This document shows positions 42,487 through 51,115 of a stretch of DNA of 54,079 nucleotides, in pieces. Source of the stretch: Actinotalea caeni. Its GTDB lineage: Bacteria; Actinomycetota; Actinomycetes; Actinomycetales; Beutenbergiaceae. Under the pieces are notes generated by a model. The model was not told the DNA's origin and ran no database searches. It saw nothing but the letters and a program-made list of their open reading frames with translations. The DNA lies in the NCBI RefSeq assembly GCF_009733795.1, contig NZ_WNXX01000022.1, positions 1-54,079 of the forward strand, in the 5' to 3' direction. Position numbers and translations under genes: made by a program. Each line of letters starts with the position of its first letter. Position 1 is the first letter of the stretch.

Positions 42487-45400
42487 GTGCTGCTGCTGCT
42501 TCTGGTGCACCTGGCCGCGGCTCTCGTCGCGCCCGCACTGATGAAGCTGATGGGGCGGCGCGGGTTCCTCGTGCTCGCCGCAGCACCGGCCGCGGCCGCG
42601 ATCTGGGCGGTCACGCAGACCTCCGCGGTGCTGCGCGGCGAGGGCCCCACGGTGTCGATGTCGTGGATGCCCGCGATCGGCATGAACCTCGACATGCGGC
42701 TCGACGTGCTGTCGTGGTTCATGGTCGTCATCGTCGGTGGCGTCGGCGCGTGCGTGCTCTTCTACTGCGCCTGGTACTTCGCCACCGGCGCCAAGTACCT
42801 CGGCCGCTTCGCCGGCATCTTCGTCGCGTTCGCGGGTGCGATGCTCGGGCTCGTCACCACGGACAACACGCTCGTGCTGTACGTGTTCTGGGAGCTGACG
42901 ACCGTCTTCTCCTACCTGCTGGTCGGCCACTACTTCGACCGCAAGGGCGCCCGCCGCGCCGCCATGCAGGCGATCATCGTGACGACGTTCGGCGGCCTCG
43001 TGATGCTCGCCGGCATCGTGATCCTCGGCCAGGTCGACGGCGGCTCCTACTCGCTGCGCGAGCTCGTCGAGAACCCCGTCTCCGGGCCGCTGCTGCCGGT
43101 CGCGCTCGTGTGCGTGCTCGTCGGCGCGCTCAGCAAGTCCGCGCTGCTGCCGTTCCACTTCTGGCTCCCCGGCGCGATGGCCGCGCCGACGCCGGTGTCG
43201 GCCTACCTGCACGCCGCCGCCATGGTCAAGGCGGGCGTGTACCTCGTCGCGCGGCTCGCGCCCGGCTACGCCGAGGTCCCCGCCTGGCGCTGGGTGATCC
43301 TCGTCAGCGCGGGCGCCACCATGCTGCTCGGCGGCTACCGGGCGCTGCGGCAGCACGACCTCAAGCTGCTGCTCGCCTTCGGCACGGTGTCGCAGCTCGG
43401 CTTCCTCATCCTGCTGGTCGGGCAGCCCGACCGCGGCGTCGCGCTCGCCGGCATCGCGCTGATCGGCGCGCACGCGATGTTCAAGGCCGCCCTGTTCCTC
43501 ACGGTCGGTGTCGTCGACGCCGCCGCCGGCACCCGTGACCTGCGCGAGCTCTCGGGCCTGCACCGGTCGCTGCGGTGGGCGTTCGTGCCCGGTCTGCTGG
43601 CGACCGCGTCGATGGTCGGGCTGCCGCCCGCAGCCGGCTACGTCGGCAAGGAGGCGGCACTCGCCGGCCTGCTGCACTCCGACCAGCCGACGGCGGTCGT
43701 CACCAGCATCGTCGTCGTGCTCGGCTCGGTGCTCACGTTCGCCTACGGCGCCCGCTTCGTGTGGGGCGCGTTCGGCACCAAGAAGGGCCAGCCGGACACC
43801 GAGGTCGACCGCGAGGCGGTGGGCCTGTTCGTGCCGCCGAACGTGCTCGCGCTCCTCGGGCTGGCGACCGGCCTGTTCCCGGTCGTCGGCGAGACCCTGC
43901 TCGGCCCCTACGCCGAGACCTACCCGGTCGGCGAGGCCGGGCACCTGACCCTGTGGGCCGGGTTCGAGCTGCCGCTGCTGCTGACCGTGGCGATCGTCGT
44001 CGCGGGCGTCGTGCTGTTCGTGCTGCGCGACCGCGTCGAGCGGCTCCAGGACGCCGTCGTCAGCCCGCCCGACATGGACCGCGCCTACCGCAACACGATG
44101 CGCCGCATCGACCGCGTCTCGGTCGTCGTGACGTCGCGCACCCAGCGAGGCTCGCTGCCGCTCTACCTCGCCGTCATCCTCTCGGTCATGGTCGCCTCGG
44201 TCGCGACCGCGATGGTCGTCGGTGGCGTTCAGGTGACGTCGTGGCGATGGTGGGACACCGCCGTCCAGGCCGTCGTGGCGACGATCATCATCATCGGCGC
44301 AGTGCTGACGGCGCGCGCCCGCCGCCGCCTGAAGTCGGTCGTGCTGCTCGGCATCACCGGGTACGGCCTGGTCGTGCTGTTCGCGCTGCACGGCGCCCCC
44401 GACCTCGCACTCACCCAGGCGCTCGTCGAGACCGTCACCATCGTCGTCTTCGTGCTCGTGCTGCGCCGGCTGCCCGCGTACTACTCCAACCGACCGCTGG
44501 CCGCCGACCGGTGGTGGCGGGTCGTGCTCGCGGTCGCGGTCGCGCTCGTCGTCATGGCGGTCGCGCTCGTCGCGCCCGGCTACCGCGTGGACGAGCCGAT
44601 CTGGCCGCTGTTCCCCGACGAGGCCTACACGTTCGGCTACGGCAAGAACGTCGTCAACGTGACGCTCGTCGACATCCGCGCCTGGGACACCATGGGCGAG
44701 ATCTCGGTGCTGCTGGCGGCCGCCACCGGCATCGCGTCGCTCATCTTCCTCCGCACCCGCTCGGGGGGCGTCGAGCGAGCTCGTGACGCGCGGGGCGGCA
44801 CCGTGTGGGCCGAGGCGCTGCCGCAGAAGGTCAAGGGCTACGCGGCGGTCGCGAGCGCGATGGCCACCGGCGAGGTGCGCGCCGGTCGCGGGCGGCAGTG
44901 GCTCTCGGGCGGCGCGACGCTCTCGCCGCGGCGCCGGTCGGTGATCCTCGAGGTCACCACCCGGCTCGTGTTCCACACCATGCTCGTGTTCGCGCTGTTC
45001 CTGCTGTTCAGCGGGCACAACGCCCCCGGCGGCGGGTTCGTGGCCGGCATCGTCGCGGGCATCGGGCTGACGCTGCGCTACCTCGCGGGCGGCCGCTACG
45101 AGCTCGGGGAGGCGGCGCCGGTGCTGCCCGGTGCGCTGCTGGGCGGCGGGCTGTTCCTGTCGGCCGGTGCCGGCATGGTGCCGATGCTGTTCGGCGGCAC
45201 CGTGCTGCAGTCGGTCGTCGTCGACATCGCCGCCGGTCCGCTGGGCGACATCCACATCGTCTCGACACTGCTGTTCGACATCGGCGTCTTCCTCGTCGTC
45301 GTCGGCCTCGTGCTCGACATCCTGCGCACCCTCGGCGCCGAGGTCGACCGGCAGGGCGAGGTCGCCGGCACCACCGCACCCGAGATCGCCTACGACTCCC

Positions 45401-46140
45401 CGCGCGAGACGCCCGACGACGTCCGCCCGGCCCCCGAGCCGGTCGGCAGCGGGACGGGGGCGCGTGATGGAGCTCGACATCAGCCCCGCCCTCGTGCTCG
45501 TGCTGGCGGCCGGCGTGCTCGTCGGCTGCGGCGTGTACCTCGTCCTGGAGCGCAGCCTCTCGCGCGTCATCGTCGGGTTCATCCTCATCGGCAACGGCGT
45601 CAACACGCTGTTCCTCATCGCGAGCGGCCGTGCCGGCGGCCCGCCTCTCGTCGGCACCACCCCGACCGAGGAGATGGCCGACCCGCTGCCGCAGGCGATG
45701 GTCCTCACCGCGATCGTCATCACGCTCGGGCTGAGCGCCTTCGTGCTGGCGATGGCCTACCGCAGCTGGCAGCTGCACGGCCACGACGAGGTGCAGGACG
45801 ACCTCGAGGACCGCCGGATCGCGGCGCGCCTCGCACGCGTCGGCGAACCGGTCGACCGCGCCGACGAGGGTGCCGCCGACCTCGACGTCGAGGCCGCCGA
45901 GGCCCGCGACGAGACCGAGGAGACCCCGGTGCCGCCGGCCCCGCCGTCGGACCAGGTCACGCTCGACGGGGAGGACCCGGTGGGCAGCGGCGGCAACCCG
46001 ACCGAGCCCGACGGCCCGCCGGACCCCGGACGCGCCGAGACCGAGGAGCCCGACGCCGTCGACCAGGGAGCCGGCGACGCCGGCGCACCGGCCGAGGACA
46101 CGGACGACAGCGGCGCCGAGCCGCCGCGACGAGAGGGTGA
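42487..46140 (+). CDS. mnhA: Na+/H+ antiporter subunit A fused to subunit B (MnhA/MnhB), read-through C-terminus
   Basis: The conserved protein ends near residue 992 (about 45465): NuoL/MrpA-type helices with E136 (YVFWELTT) and K217 (LSKSALLPFHFW), the MrpA DUF4040-like part, then an MnhB domain from about 818 (HNAPGGGFVAGIVAG). It drives proton-coupled sodium export with subunits C-G. As sequenced, no stop occurs where expected and the frame continues 225 Arg/Pro-rich residues inside mnhC to 46140. One more G in the GGGGG run at 45456-45460 would create ...GTGGA-stop as TGATG with mnhC, so a recent frameshift or a sequencing error is likely. GTG start with ggag upstream. Confidence 0.9.
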   Translation: MLLLLLVHLAAALVAPALMKLMGRRGFLVLAAAPAAAAIWAVTQTSAVLRGEGPTVSMSWMPAIGMNLDMRLDVLSWFMVVIVGGVGACVLFYCAWYFATGAKYLGRFAGIFVAFAGAMLGLVTTDNTLVLYVFWELTTVFSYLLVGHYFDRKGARRAAMQAIIVTTFGGLVMLAGIVILGQVDGGSYSLRELVENPVSGPLLPVALVCVLVGALSKSALLPFHFWLPGAMAAPTPVSAYLHAAAMVKAGVYLVARLAPGYAEVPAWRWVILVSAGATMLLGGYRALRQHDLKLLLAFGTVSQLGFLILLVGQPDRGVALAGIALIGAHAMFKAALFLTVGVVDAAAGTRDLRELSGLHRSLRWAFVPGLLATASMVGLPPAAGYVGKEAALAGLLHSDQPTAVVTSIVVVLGSVLTFAYGARFVWGAFGTKKGQPDTEVDREAVGLFVPPNVLALLGLATGLFPVVGETLLGPYAETYPVGEAGHLTLWAGFELPLLLTVAIVVAGVVLFVLRDRVERLQDAVVSPPDMDRAYRNTMRRIDRVSVVVTSRTQRGSLPLYLAVILSVMVASVATAMVVGGVQVTSWRWWDTAVQAVVATIIIIGAVLTARARRRLKSVVLLGITGYGLVVLFALHGAPDLALTQALVETVTIVVFVLVLRRLPAYYSNRPLAADRWWRVVLAVAVALVVMAVALVAPGYRVDEPIWPLFPDEAYTFGYGKNVVNVTLVDIRAWDTMGEISVLLAAATGIASLIFLRTRSGGVERARDARGGTVWAEALPQKVKGYAAVASAMATGEVRAGRGRQWLSGGATLSPRRRSVILEVTTRLVFHTMLVFALFLLFSGHNAPGGGFVAGIVAGIGLTLRYLAGGRYELGEAAPVLPGALLGGGLFLSAGAGMVPMLFGGTVLQSVVVDIAAGPLGDIHIVSTLLFDIGVFLVVVGLVLDILRTLGAEVDRQGEVAGTTAPEIAYDSPRETPDDVRPAPEPVGSGTGARDGARHQPRPRARAGGRRARRLRRVPRPGAQPLARHRRVHPHRQRRQHAVPHRERPCRRPASRRHHPDRGDGRPAAAGDGPHRDRHHARAERLRAGDGLPQLAAARPRRGAGRPRGPPDRGAPRTRRRTGRPRRRGCRRPRRRGRRGPRRDRGDPGAAGPAVGPGHARRGGPGGQRRQPDRARRPAGPRTRRDRGARRRRPGSRRRRRTGRGHGRQRRRAAATRG

Positions 46141-46150
46141 TGCGCCGTGA
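45467..46150 (+). CDS. mnhC: Na+/H+ antiporter subunit C (MnhC)
   Basis: A 227-residue protein whose first 100 residues are the NuoK-like subunit C with three membrane helices (LVLVLAAGVLVGCGVYLVLE, LSRVIVGFILIGNGVNTLFL, AMVLTAIVITLGLSAFVLAM). The remaining 125 residues form an unusually long, acidic, Pro/Glu/Asp-rich cytoplasmic tail that standard MnhC lacks. The ATG is placed where mnhA should stop (TGATG). Its TGA overlaps the GTG of mnhD. Confidence 0.94.
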   Translation: MELDISPALVLVLAAGVLVGCGVYLVLERSLSRVIVGFILIGNGVNTLFLIASGRAGGPPLVGTTPTEEMADPLPQAMVLTAIVITLGLSAFVLAMAYRSWQLHGHDEVQDDLEDRRIAARLARVGEPVDRADEGAADLDVEAAEARDETEETPVPPAPPSDQVTLDGEDPVGSGGNPTEPDGPPDPGRAETEEPDAVDQGAGDAGAPAEDTDDSGAEPPRREGDAP

Positions 46151-47712
46151 CCTGGCTGGTCCCCCTCCCCGTGGTCATCCCACTCGTGGCCGCCGGGCTC
46201 GCGCTCGCCCTCGGCGGTCGCAGCAAGCTGCAGTCGATCATCTCGGCCGTCGCGATCACGCTCGTGCTGCTCGCCGCGGGCGCACTGATGCTGGTGGCGC
46301 ACACGCAGGGCCCGCAGGTGGTCAACGTCGGCGAGTGGAGCGCCCCCGTGGGCATCTCGCTCGTCGGCGACCGGCTGTCGGCGCTCATGCTGTTCGTGTC
46401 CGCGATCGTGCTGCTGTGCGTCCTCCTCTACTCGCTCGCCCAGGGCCTCGCCGACGGCAACGAGGGCGCCCCGATCGCGATCTACCACCCGACCTACCTC
46501 GTGCTGGCGGCGGGCGTCGCCAACGCCTTCCTCTCCGGCGACCTCTTCAACCTCTACGTCGGCTTCGAGATCCTGCTCGGCGCGAGCTTCGTGCTGCTGA
46601 CGCTCGGCGGCACCGGCGAGCGCATCCGGGCAGGGTCGATCTACGTCGTCGTCTCGCTGCTGTCGTCGGTGCTGTTCCTCGTCGCGATCGCGTTCGTCTA
46701 CACGACGACCGGCACCCTCAACCTCGCTCAGCTCGCCGAGCGGATCGACCGGATCGACCCCGGCATGGCGCTGGTGCTGCAGGTGATGCTGCTGCTCGGC
46801 TTCCTCATCAAGGCCGCGGTGTTCCCGCTGTCGGCGTGGCTGCCGGACTCCTACCCGACGGCGCCCGCGCCGGTCACGGCCGTGTTCGCGGGCCTGCTCA
46901 CCAAGGTCGGCGTCTACGCGATCATCCGCACCCAGACACTGCTGTTCCCGTCCGGGCGGCTCGACGACATCCTGCTGGTGGCGGCGATCGTCACGATGCT
47001 CGTCGGGATCGTCGGCGCGGTCGCGCAGGACGACCTCAAACGTCTGCTCTCCTTCACGCTCGTCAGCCACATCGGATACATGGTGTTCGGGGTGGCGCTC
47101 GCCAACAAGGCGGGGCTGTCGGCCGCCATCTTCTACGTCGCGCACCACATCACCGTGCAGACCGCGCTGTTCCTCGTCGCGGGTCTGATCGAGCGCCGGG
47201 GCGGCACGACGTCGCTGGAGAAGCTCGGCAGCCTCGGGCGGCTGACGCCAGCGCTCGCCGTGCTGTTCTTCGTGCCGGCGATGAACCTCGCGGGCATCCC
47301 GCCGATGTCGGGCTTCCTCGGCAAGATCGGGCTGCTGCAGGCGGGCGCGGAGCTCGGCACGCCGCTGGCCTACGCCGGCGTCGCCGCCGGTCTGCTGACC
47401 TCGCTGCTCACGCTGTACGCGATCGTCAAGGCGTGGAACCGCGCGTTCTGGCAGGAGGCGCCCGAGCCGCTGCCCGACACGACCGTGCCGCGCACGATGT
47501 TCGGGCCCGCGGCCGTGCTGGCGGCGGTCGGCGTCGCGTTCGCGGTGGTCGCCGGCCCCCTCGGCTCCTACACCGACTCCGCGGCCGCCGACCTGCAGTC
47601 GCGCAACCCGTACATCGCCTCGGTGCTGGTCGACGGCGAGCGGGGCGACGGCTCGAGCGACGAGGCCGTCGGCGACCAGCCCGCCGACGCCGGGGGTGAC
47701 GACGATGGCTGA
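46147..47712 (+). CDS. mnhD: Na+/H+ antiporter subunit D (MnhD)
   Basis: A 521-residue NuoN/NuoM-type proton-pumping subunit with about 14 helices. The conserved Glu lies in LYVGFEILLGASFVLL and the conserved Lys in LLGFLIKAAVFPLSAW, followed by PAPVTAVFAGLLTKVGVYAI. It pairs with MnhA in the Mrp complex. The C-terminal 30 residues are acidic. GTG start in the 4-base overlap with mnhC and an 8-base overlap with mnhE. Confidence 0.95.
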   Translation: MTWLVPLPVVIPLVAAGLALALGGRSKLQSIISAVAITLVLLAAGALMLVAHTQGPQVVNVGEWSAPVGISLVGDRLSALMLFVSAIVLLCVLLYSLAQGLADGNEGAPIAIYHPTYLVLAAGVANAFLSGDLFNLYVGFEILLGASFVLLTLGGTGERIRAGSIYVVVSLLSSVLFLVAIAFVYTTTGTLNLAQLAERIDRIDPGMALVLQVMLLLGFLIKAAVFPLSAWLPDSYPTAPAPVTAVFAGLLTKVGVYAIIRTQTLLFPSGRLDDILLVAAIVTMLVGIVGAVAQDDLKRLLSFTLVSHIGYMVFGVALANKAGLSAAIFYVAHHITVQTALFLVAGLIERRGGTTSLEKLGSLGRLTPALAVLFFVPAMNLAGIPPMSGFLGKIGLLQAGAELGTPLAYAGVAAGLLTSLLTLYAIVKAWNRAFWQEAPEPLPDTTVPRTMFGPAAVLAAVGVAFAVVAGPLGSYTDSAAADLQSRNPYIASVLVDGERGDGSSDEAVGDQPADAGGDDDG

Positions 47713-48283
47713 GCGCGTGAGGCTCTGGACCCGCTGGCCGATGATCGTGTGGCTCGCGGCCACCTGGGTGCTGCTGTGGGGCGACCTCACGCTCGCCAAC
47801 GTGCTCGCCGGGCTGGTGCTGGGCGCCCTCGTCATGGTGCTGCTGCCGATGCCGCGCGTCGGCTTCGACGGGCGCCCGTGGCTGCCCGGCATCGTCGTCC
47901 TCGTCGTGCGGTTCTTCGTCGACGTGATCATGGCGTCGGTGCAGGTGGCCAAGAAGGCGCTCGCGTTCGGGCAGCACCCGCGCGCCGCCGTCATCCGGGT
48001 GCGGCTGCGCTCGCACTCCGACCTGCTGCTGACGATCACCGCGCAGCTGTGCTCGCTCGTGCCGGGCTCGATCATCGTCGAGGCGCACCGGCTCTCGGGA
48101 ACCCTCTACGTGCACGTGTTCGACGTCGACGACGCCGGCGGCATCGACGGCGCTCGCGCGCACGCGCTCGAGATCGAGCGACGCGTCATCTACGCGCTGG
48201 CCACCGACGAGGAGATCGCCGAGGCCGGCCTGCCGCCGCGGCGCAGGCTGCTGCGCCGTCGTTCCCAGGAGGTGTCCGCATGA
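47705..48283 (+). CDS. mnhE: Na+/H+ antiporter subunit E (MnhE)
   Basis: A 192-residue protein with N-terminal helices (IVWLAATWVLLWGDLTLANV, LAGLVLGALVMVLLPM, IVVLVVRFFVDVIMASVQVA) and the soluble MnhE part containing LLLTITAQLCSLVPGSIIVE and LYVHVFDVDD. ATG chosen with gggggtga upstream; an in-frame GTG three codons earlier is less likely. It is needed for assembly of the Mrp complex. Confidence 0.94.
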   Translation: MAERVRLWTRWPMIVWLAATWVLLWGDLTLANVLAGLVLGALVMVLLPMPRVGFDGRPWLPGIVVLVVRFFVDVIMASVQVAKKALAFGQHPRAAVIRVRLRSHSDLLLTITAQLCSLVPGSIIVEAHRLSGTLYVHVFDVDDAGGIDGARAHALEIERRVIYALATDEEIAEAGLPPRRRLLRRRSQEVSA

Positions 48284-48684
48284 GCCCGGTGGTCATGTGG
48301 GCCGGCGGCGCGATGCTCGCGGTCGCGGCGCTGCTCATCGTCGCGCGCATCGAGCGCGGCCCGTCGATGCTCGACCGCGCGATCGCCCTCGACGCGCTGG
48401 TCGCATCGCTCATGGGCGGGCTGGCGATGTGGAGCGCCGCCACCGGGCGCAGCGACCTGGTCAACGTGCTCGTCGTGCTGGCGCTGGTGGGGTTCATCGG
48501 CTCGGTCACGCTCGCGCGGTTCGTCGCCGTCGAGCCCGAGGACGAGGGGCGGATCCTGACCCCCGAGGAGGTCCGGATCCACGACGCGCGGCTGCGCGAG
48601 GCGCTCGAGCGCGAGCGGGACCGCTCCGCCGCGGGCCGGGACTCCGCAGCGCAGCGCGCCCACCCGGAGGGGGAGCAGCAGTGA
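48280..48684 (+). CDS. mnhF: Na+/H+ antiporter subunit F (MnhF)
   Basis: A 134-residue protein: three helices (MWAGGAMLAVAALLIVARI, LDALVASLMGGLAMWSA, LVNVLVVLALVGFIGSVTLA) with RGPSMLDRAIALDAL between them, as in MnhF/MrpF. A charged C-terminal extension of about 50 residues follows. Start overlaps mnhE (ATGA) with caggagg 7 bases upstream. Confidence 0.94.
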   Translation: MSPVVMWAGGAMLAVAALLIVARIERGPSMLDRAIALDALVASLMGGLAMWSAATGRSDLVNVLVVLALVGFIGSVTLARFVAVEPEDEGRILTPEEVRIHDARLREALERERDRSAAGRDSAAQRAHPEGEQQ

Positions 48685-49040
48685 GCGTCGTGGAGTGGGT
48701 GGCGTCGGCGTGCTTCCTCCTGGGGTGCGCGCTGACGCTGGTGGCCGCCATCGGCATCCTGCGGTTCCCCGACCTGCTGGCCCGCATGCACGCGGGCACC
48801 AAGCCGCAGGTGCTGGGGCTCGTGCTCTCGATGACAGGGCTGGGCCTGTCGATCGGGTCGAGCCAGGTGGCGTGGAAGCTCATCCTCGTCATCGTCTTCC
48901 AGTTCATGACGGCGCCGGTGTCGGCGCACATGGTGGGCCGCGCCGGCTACCGGACCGGCAAGGTCCGCGAGGACCTGCTCGAGGTCGACGAGCTCACCGA
49001 GGACCTCGAGCGCGCCAAGGCCGACGAGACGCCGGGCTGA
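48681..49040 (+). CDS. mnhG: Na+/H+ antiporter subunit G (MnhG)
   Basis: A 119-residue protein with MnhG/MrpG hallmarks: ASACFLLGCALTLVAAIGIL, RFPDLLARMHAGTKPQVLGL, then LILVIVFQFMTAPVSAHMVG with the conserved TAPVSAH box. The C-terminal 30 residues are acidic. It closes the mnhA-CDEFG operon; the GTG overlaps the mnhF stop. Confidence 0.95.
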   Translation: MSVVEWVASACFLLGCALTLVAAIGILRFPDLLARMHAGTKPQVLGLVLSMTGLGLSIGSSQVAWKLILVIVFQFMTAPVSAHMVGRAGYRTGKVREDLLEVDELTEDLERAKADETPG

Positions 49041-49159
49041 GCCCGCCCCGACACCCGGGACCGGCTCAGGGCTTCGTCGCCCCGACCGGCTGAGCGGCCG
49101 GTGTCGTCTCGAGGTGCTCGACGCCGTCCGACGTCGGGCCGTGCCGTGGTGCCGCTGGT

Positions 49160-49165
49160 TACAGT
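49160..49165 (+). promoter_or_regulatory. -10 box (TACAGT) of asparagine-synthase-like gene
   Basis: TACAGT lies 51 bases before the TTG start; the intervening sequence carries aggagg (49201-49206). Confidence 0.45.
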
Positions 49166-49216
49166 GGTGAGCGAGCCGGCGCCGGTGCCGGTCGGGACCG
49201 AGGAGGCGAGAGCCCC

Positions 49217-51085
49217 TTGCGCGTCTACCTCGGTGTGCTGCGGCTCGACGGGCGCGCCGTGGACGAGACCGCGGTCGCGGACGTCGCGCGGCGCGGCCTG
49301 CCGTTCCGGACCGACGGCCGACCGGACGCCTCGTGGCGCTCCGCCGACGGCCGGGTGCACCTGCACGCGTGGCACAACGAGCCGCACCAGCTGGACCGCC
49401 CGCTGCTGACCAGCGCCCCCGACGGGCACGGCGCCACCGGGTGGTCCGGGTACATGGTGCAGCCCGCGGGCCCGGCGCGCTCCGGTGACGTCGCCGGGGT
49501 CTGGGCGCGGCTGGCGGCCGACGAGCACGGCCTCACCGCCGAGACCTGCGCGTCCGGAGCCGAGGTCGTCTACCACGCCCGCACGGCCGACGCCGTCGTG
49601 GTGGGCAACCGCGCGCTGCTCGTCCACCTCGTCGCCGACGCCGCGGGACCCACCGCCGATCTCGTCGGGCTGGCGGGCGTGGTCGCCACCGGGTACCCCG
49701 TGACGGATCGCACCGCGTTCGTCGGGGTGCGGGCGCTCGCGCCCGCGTCACGGCTGCGCGCCGACGCCCACGAGGTCGCCGTGCACCCGCTCGCCTCGAC
49801 CGACCTCGGCACGGCGACGACGGCCGACGTCGCCGAGCGCCTGATCGCGAGCGTCCGACCGCTGGCCGGCCTCGCCGAGCCGGTCCGGCTGGGCCTCACC
49901 GGCGGTCGGGACTCGCGGCTGATCCTCGCGCTCCTGCATGCGGCCGGCGTGCCCGTGCAGGCCCGCACGACCGGCGCTGCCGACGACCCCGACGTCGTCG
50001 TCGCGACACAGGTCGCGGCCGCTCTGGGGACCCCGCACCACGTGCACCCACCCAGCGGGATGCGCCACGGCGCGATCGACGTCGACCCGCTCGAGCGGCT
50101 GCACGCGGCGGTCCGGTTGGGCGAGGGCATGCTCGGCGCCTACGACCGCGTCGGCAAGGTCGACGACGTCTACCGGCCCGAGCTGGTGCCCTTCTCCGGC
50201 AGCGGCGGGGAGATCCTCCGAGGCTACTTCGCCTCCTCGATGGCCGACCTCGACGACGCTGTCGAGGCCGAGCGAGAGCTGCGGGCGCGTCTGCTCGTCG
50301 GCGTGCGCCGGCTGAACCCGGACCTGGGAGCGGCCTACCAGGAGGACGTCGCTCCCTGGCTCGAGAGCGCGCGCCAGCACGCCGGTGCCGCGCTCGAGGA
50401 CTTCTACGTGCGGCAGCGGATCGCGCGGTGGCAGGGCGCGGCCCGCAGCGCCACGTCGACGGGCTCGCTCGGGTGGCGTCCGTTCCTCGACCACCACGTC
50501 GTGGCGACCGCACGCCGGGTGCCGCTGCCCACGCGCACGAGCGAGCGCCTGGTCGCCGACGTCCTCGACCGGCTGGCGCCCGAGCTCGCCGGCATCCGCT
50601 TCGCAGGCCAGCGGTGGGCGTTCGACCGGACGGCGCCCACCGATCCCGCCGCGCGTGCGGCGTGGGAGCAGCGCGAGCCGGTCGGCGGCCGGCACGGCGG
50701 CCGGGCCGGCCTCGACTGGCGCACCGACCTCAACCAGGTGAGGGAGGTGCTGCGGGAGGTGGTGCTCGACGCGCCGCCCGAGCTCTGGGAGCTGGTCGAC
50801 CGGCGGCGGGTCGAGGGCTTCCTCGGCCGCGCCGGCACCCCGTCCCGGAAGGACGCGGTGCAGACCTGGCACCTGGCGACCGTCGCCTGGGCGCTCGCGA
50901 GCCGCTTCGGCACCGAGGGTCGGGCGGCGACGGCCAGCCGCCCGGTGCACGTGGAGCCAGGGCGTCCCGAGAGCACCGCGGTGGTGCGCCACCGGCCCGG
51001 CGAGGTCCTCGCGGCGGCGTGGCGTCGGGCGCGACAGGTCGTCCGCGGTGTCCGCCGCCGGGTGGGCAGGGTGCTCCGCCCCTGA
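49217..51085 (+). CDS. Asparagine-synthase-like ATP-dependent amidotransferase without glutaminase cysteine
   Basis: A 622-residue protein. Residues 1-210 resemble an asparagine synthetase N-terminal fold (VYLGVLRLDGRAVDETAV, GAEVVYHARTADAVVVGNRA) but begin MRVYLG, lacking the Cys2 nucleophile needed to use glutamine. The synthetase domain has the PP-loop GLTGGRDSR (226-234, a TGGRDS form of SGGxDS) and VPFSGSGGEILRGYFASSM. TTG start with aggagg 10 bases upstream. Lone gene between the mnh operon and convergent glgC. It adenylates a carboxylate, but substrate and amine donor are unknown; lasso-peptide or polysaccharide relatives exist. Confidence 0.82.
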   Translation: MRVYLGVLRLDGRAVDETAVADVARRGLPFRTDGRPDASWRSADGRVHLHAWHNEPHQLDRPLLTSAPDGHGATGWSGYMVQPAGPARSGDVAGVWARLAADEHGLTAETCASGAEVVYHARTADAVVVGNRALLVHLVADAAGPTADLVGLAGVVATGYPVTDRTAFVGVRALAPASRLRADAHEVAVHPLASTDLGTATTADVAERLIASVRPLAGLAEPVRLGLTGGRDSRLILALLHAAGVPVQARTTGAADDPDVVVATQVAAALGTPHHVHPPSGMRHGAIDVDPLERLHAAVRLGEGMLGAYDRVGKVDDVYRPELVPFSGSGGEILRGYFASSMADLDDAVEAERELRARLLVGVRRLNPDLGAAYQEDVAPWLESARQHAGAALEDFYVRQRIARWQGAARSATSTGSLGWRPFLDHHVVATARRVPLPTRTSERLVADVLDRLAPELAGIRFAGQRWAFDRTAPTDPAARAAWEQREPVGGRHGGRAGLDWRTDLNQVREVLREVVLDAPPELWELVDRRRVEGFLGRAGTPSRKDAVQTWHLATVAWALASRFGTEGRAATASRPVHVEPGRPESTAVVRHRPGEVLAAAWRRARQVVRGVRRRVGRVLRP

Positions 51086-51115
51086 GGGCGTAGCGCTGGT
51101 CGCTCGATCAGCAGG

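Noticed and set aside
42025-45723. A long reverse-strand frame opposite mnhA
   Set aside because: Asp/Glu/His/Arg-rich low-complexity translation with no helices or motifs; it mirrors codon bias of the antiporter gene.
49217-51085. A lasso-peptide cluster
   Set aside because: No precursor peptide, PqqD-like B1 or transglutaminase-like B2 partner lies beside the asparagine-synthase-like gene; the transglutaminase at 28 kb belongs to the ATP-grasp/alpha-E family.
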